Shown piece after piece: positions 11,225 to 12,478 of a stretch of DNA of 12,478 nucleotides; the stretch's first letter is position 1, and every line of letters starts with the position of its first letter. The DNA lies in assembly GCA_030609125.1 (NCBI GenBank), contig JAUWCW010000026.1, positions 1 through 12,478 on the forward strand. The letters are read 5' to 3'. The stretch is from Candidatus Rokuibacteriota bacterium. GTDB taxonomy: Bacteria; JAUVQV01. The translations under genes were made by a program, and so were the position numbers. The notes under the pieces were generated by a model, which was given only the letters and a program-made list of their open reading frames with translations, had not been told where the DNA came from and made no database searches.

Positions 11225-12478
11225 CGGAAAAGGCCCGCTTCGGCCGGCGCTATCTGAGGCGCCGCTCCCTCGATGAAGCCCGGGACCTTTTCCTTGCGAA
11301 GGCGGCCGGCGGAGGCCGGGCGGCGGAGACGGTTCCCACCGTCGAGGCCCTCGGCCGGGTGACGGCCTCGCCTTCGGCGGCCCGGCACCCCGCCCCCTTC
11401 TACCACTCCTCCGCCATGGACGGCCTGGCGGTGTCGGCGGCCGACACCTTCGGGGCCACCGAGGAGAAGCCGGTGCGCTTTCACGTCCCCGGCGAGGCGG
11501 CGTGGGTCGACACCGGGGACCCCATACCGGCGGAAAAGGATGCCGTCGTCGTCTCAGAGGAGATCCACTACCGGGAGGAGGGGCAGGTGGAGATCTTCCG
11601 CCCTCTGGCGCCGGGAGACAACGTCCGGGTCACGGGACAGGAGATCGCCACCGGAGAAATGGTGCTGCCCTCGGGGTGGAAGGTGGGGCCCGCCGATGTC
11701 GGGTCACTGCTGGCCGCCGGGGTTACGGAGGTTGAAGTGGTGGCCCGGCCGCGGGTGGCGATCCTGCCCACCGGATCGGAGATGATCCGCCCCGGCGAGC
11801 CCCTGGTGAAGGGGAAGGTGGTGGAGTTCAACTCGGAAATCGCCGCGGCCCTCGTGCGGGAAGCGGGCGGCGCGCCCGCCATCGAGCCGCCCGTGCCGGA
11901 CGACAGGGAAAAACTCTGCTCTGCCCTGAAGGAGGCATCGACCGGTGCCGACGTGGTGGTGGTGCTCGCCGGTTCGTCGGCGGGAACCGAGGATTTCACA
12001 CCCGGCGCTATCGAGAGCCAGGGGGAACTGCTGGTCCACGGGGTCAACATCGCCCCCGGCAAACCGACGGCTCTGGGCCTGGTGCAGGGGTGCCCCGTCA
12101 TCGGCCTTCCCGGCTATCCGGTGGCCATGACGCTTTCGGCGCGTCTCTTCCTTCAGCCCCTTCTGAGGCGCCTGCTGGGTCTTGCCGAGCCGATCCCACT
12201 CACGACGAGGGCCGTCCTTCCCCGGGCTGTTCCCTCCAGGCTCGACTCGAGGGAGTTCATCAGGGTGCGGCTGGGGAGAGTGGGGGGGACGACGTACGCC
12301 TACTCCCTCCCCCGCGGCTCGGCGGCGATCCTTTCCTACTCCCGGGCCCAGGGCCTGGTCAGCATTCCCGAGGGGGTCGAGGGGATTCCCGCGGGGCGTG
12401 AGGTCGACGTGGAGATGCTCGCGGGACTCCCGGACCTGGACCGGACGGTGGTCCTGTCGGGGAGCCACGACCTGCTCC
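11221..12478 (+). CDS. MoeA-like molybdopterin biosynthesis protein (second copy), 3' end outside window
   Basis: The frame stays open from ATG 11221 to the window end, giving 419 residues. Landmarks are APFYHSSAMDGLAV (about 58-71), DTGDPIPAEKDAVVVSEE, ILPTGSEMIRPGE, LAGSSAGTEDF (about 249-259), NIAPGKPTALG and LPGYPVAM (about 296). It has Tyr-His in PFYHSSAMDG where the first copy has PFDRAVMDG. A full MoeA body is already complete by residue ~400, yet the frame continues with VVLSGSHDLL. I recall that sequence at the linker to a C-terminal periplasmic-binding-like domain in a group of anaerobe MoeA proteins, so a fusion of over 600 residues is likely but not visible here. The ATGA overlap with the first copy shows they are coexpressed. 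Confidence 0.92.
   Translation, partial: MTEKARFGRRYLRRRSLDEARDLFLAKAAGGGRAAETVPTVEALGRVTASPSAARHPAPFYHSSAMDGLAVSAADTFGATEEKPVRFHVPGEAAWVDTGDPIPAEKDAVVVSEEIHYREEGQVEIFRPLAPGDNVRVTGQEIATGEMVLPSGWKVGPADVGSLLAAGVTEVEVVARPRVAILPTGSEMIRPGEPLVKGKVVEFNSEIAAALVREAGGAPAIEPPVPDDREKLCSALKEASTGADVVVVLAGSSAGTEDFTPGAIESQGELLVHGVNIAPGKPTALGLVQGCPVIGLPGYPVAMTLSARLFLQPLLRRLLGLAEPIPLTTRAVLPRAVPSRLDSREFIRVRLGRVGGTTYAYSLPRGSAAILSYSRAQGLVSIPEGVEGIPAGREVDVEMLAGLPDLDRTVVLSGSHDLL

Noticed and set aside
1-12478. CRISPR arrays, tRNA or rRNA genes, insertion sequences, att sites
   Set aside because: I saw no regularly spaced repeats, tRNA-like cloverleaf, transposase or integrase motif in any frame.

Overview
The window is a GC-rich, gene-dense segment read entirely from the + strand. 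Gene content suggests an anaerobic, Gram-negative deltaproteobacterial-type organism (Desulfobacterota or Geobacter-like). The evidence is lipoprotein signals, a Tat component, a YedE-type selenium-transporter homologue, tandem MoeA-type molybdotransferases, and a PqqD / radical SAM-SPASM / SPASM-only trio that I recall as the 'GeoRSP' system of Geobacter and relatives. This placement comes from remembered family distributions, not from a search.

Layout. (1) 2-1615: the 3' end of a sensor histidine kinase, a receiver-only response regulator, and a PhnD-like substrate-binding lipoprotein whose start lies inside the regulator gene. (2) 1691-4157: a membrane-anchored TPR-like protein with a perfect 17-bp hairpin just after its start codon, a YedE-type membrane transporter, and a lipoprotein with a right-handed beta-helix. 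The last two starts overlap the preceding stops. (3) 4155-8462: an AT-rich promoter-like stretch and an 11-codon mini-ORF, then a PqqD-like protein, a radical SAM/SPASM enzyme, a SPASM-only protein, RibF and a flippase-like membrane protein. Each gene after the first begins at or before the previous stop, most often as GTGA. (4) 8506-8864: monocistronic tatA with a plausible promoter, a near-perfect Shine-Dalgarno and a rho-independent terminator. (5) 8908-12478: a DUF1786-type protein, then two MoeA paralogues in overlapping frames. The second runs off the window and is probably fused to a further domain.

How the genes may work together (inference). The PqqD-like, radical SAM and SPASM-only proteins look like a peptide- or protein-modifying system. 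The SPASM-only member appears to be a degenerate radical SAM paralogue, and no obvious precursor peptide is encoded nearby. The selenium-type transporter, the molybdopterin-metal insertion genes and tatA all fit maturation of exported Mo/W enzymes, such as selenium-containing formate dehydrogenases, though no such enzyme is in the window. The most unusual points are the substrate-less trio with its pseudo-enzyme partner, the YedE plus beta-helix genes directly upstream, the start-proximal hairpin at 1713-1749, and hairpins covering G-rich start regions at the GTGA junctions.
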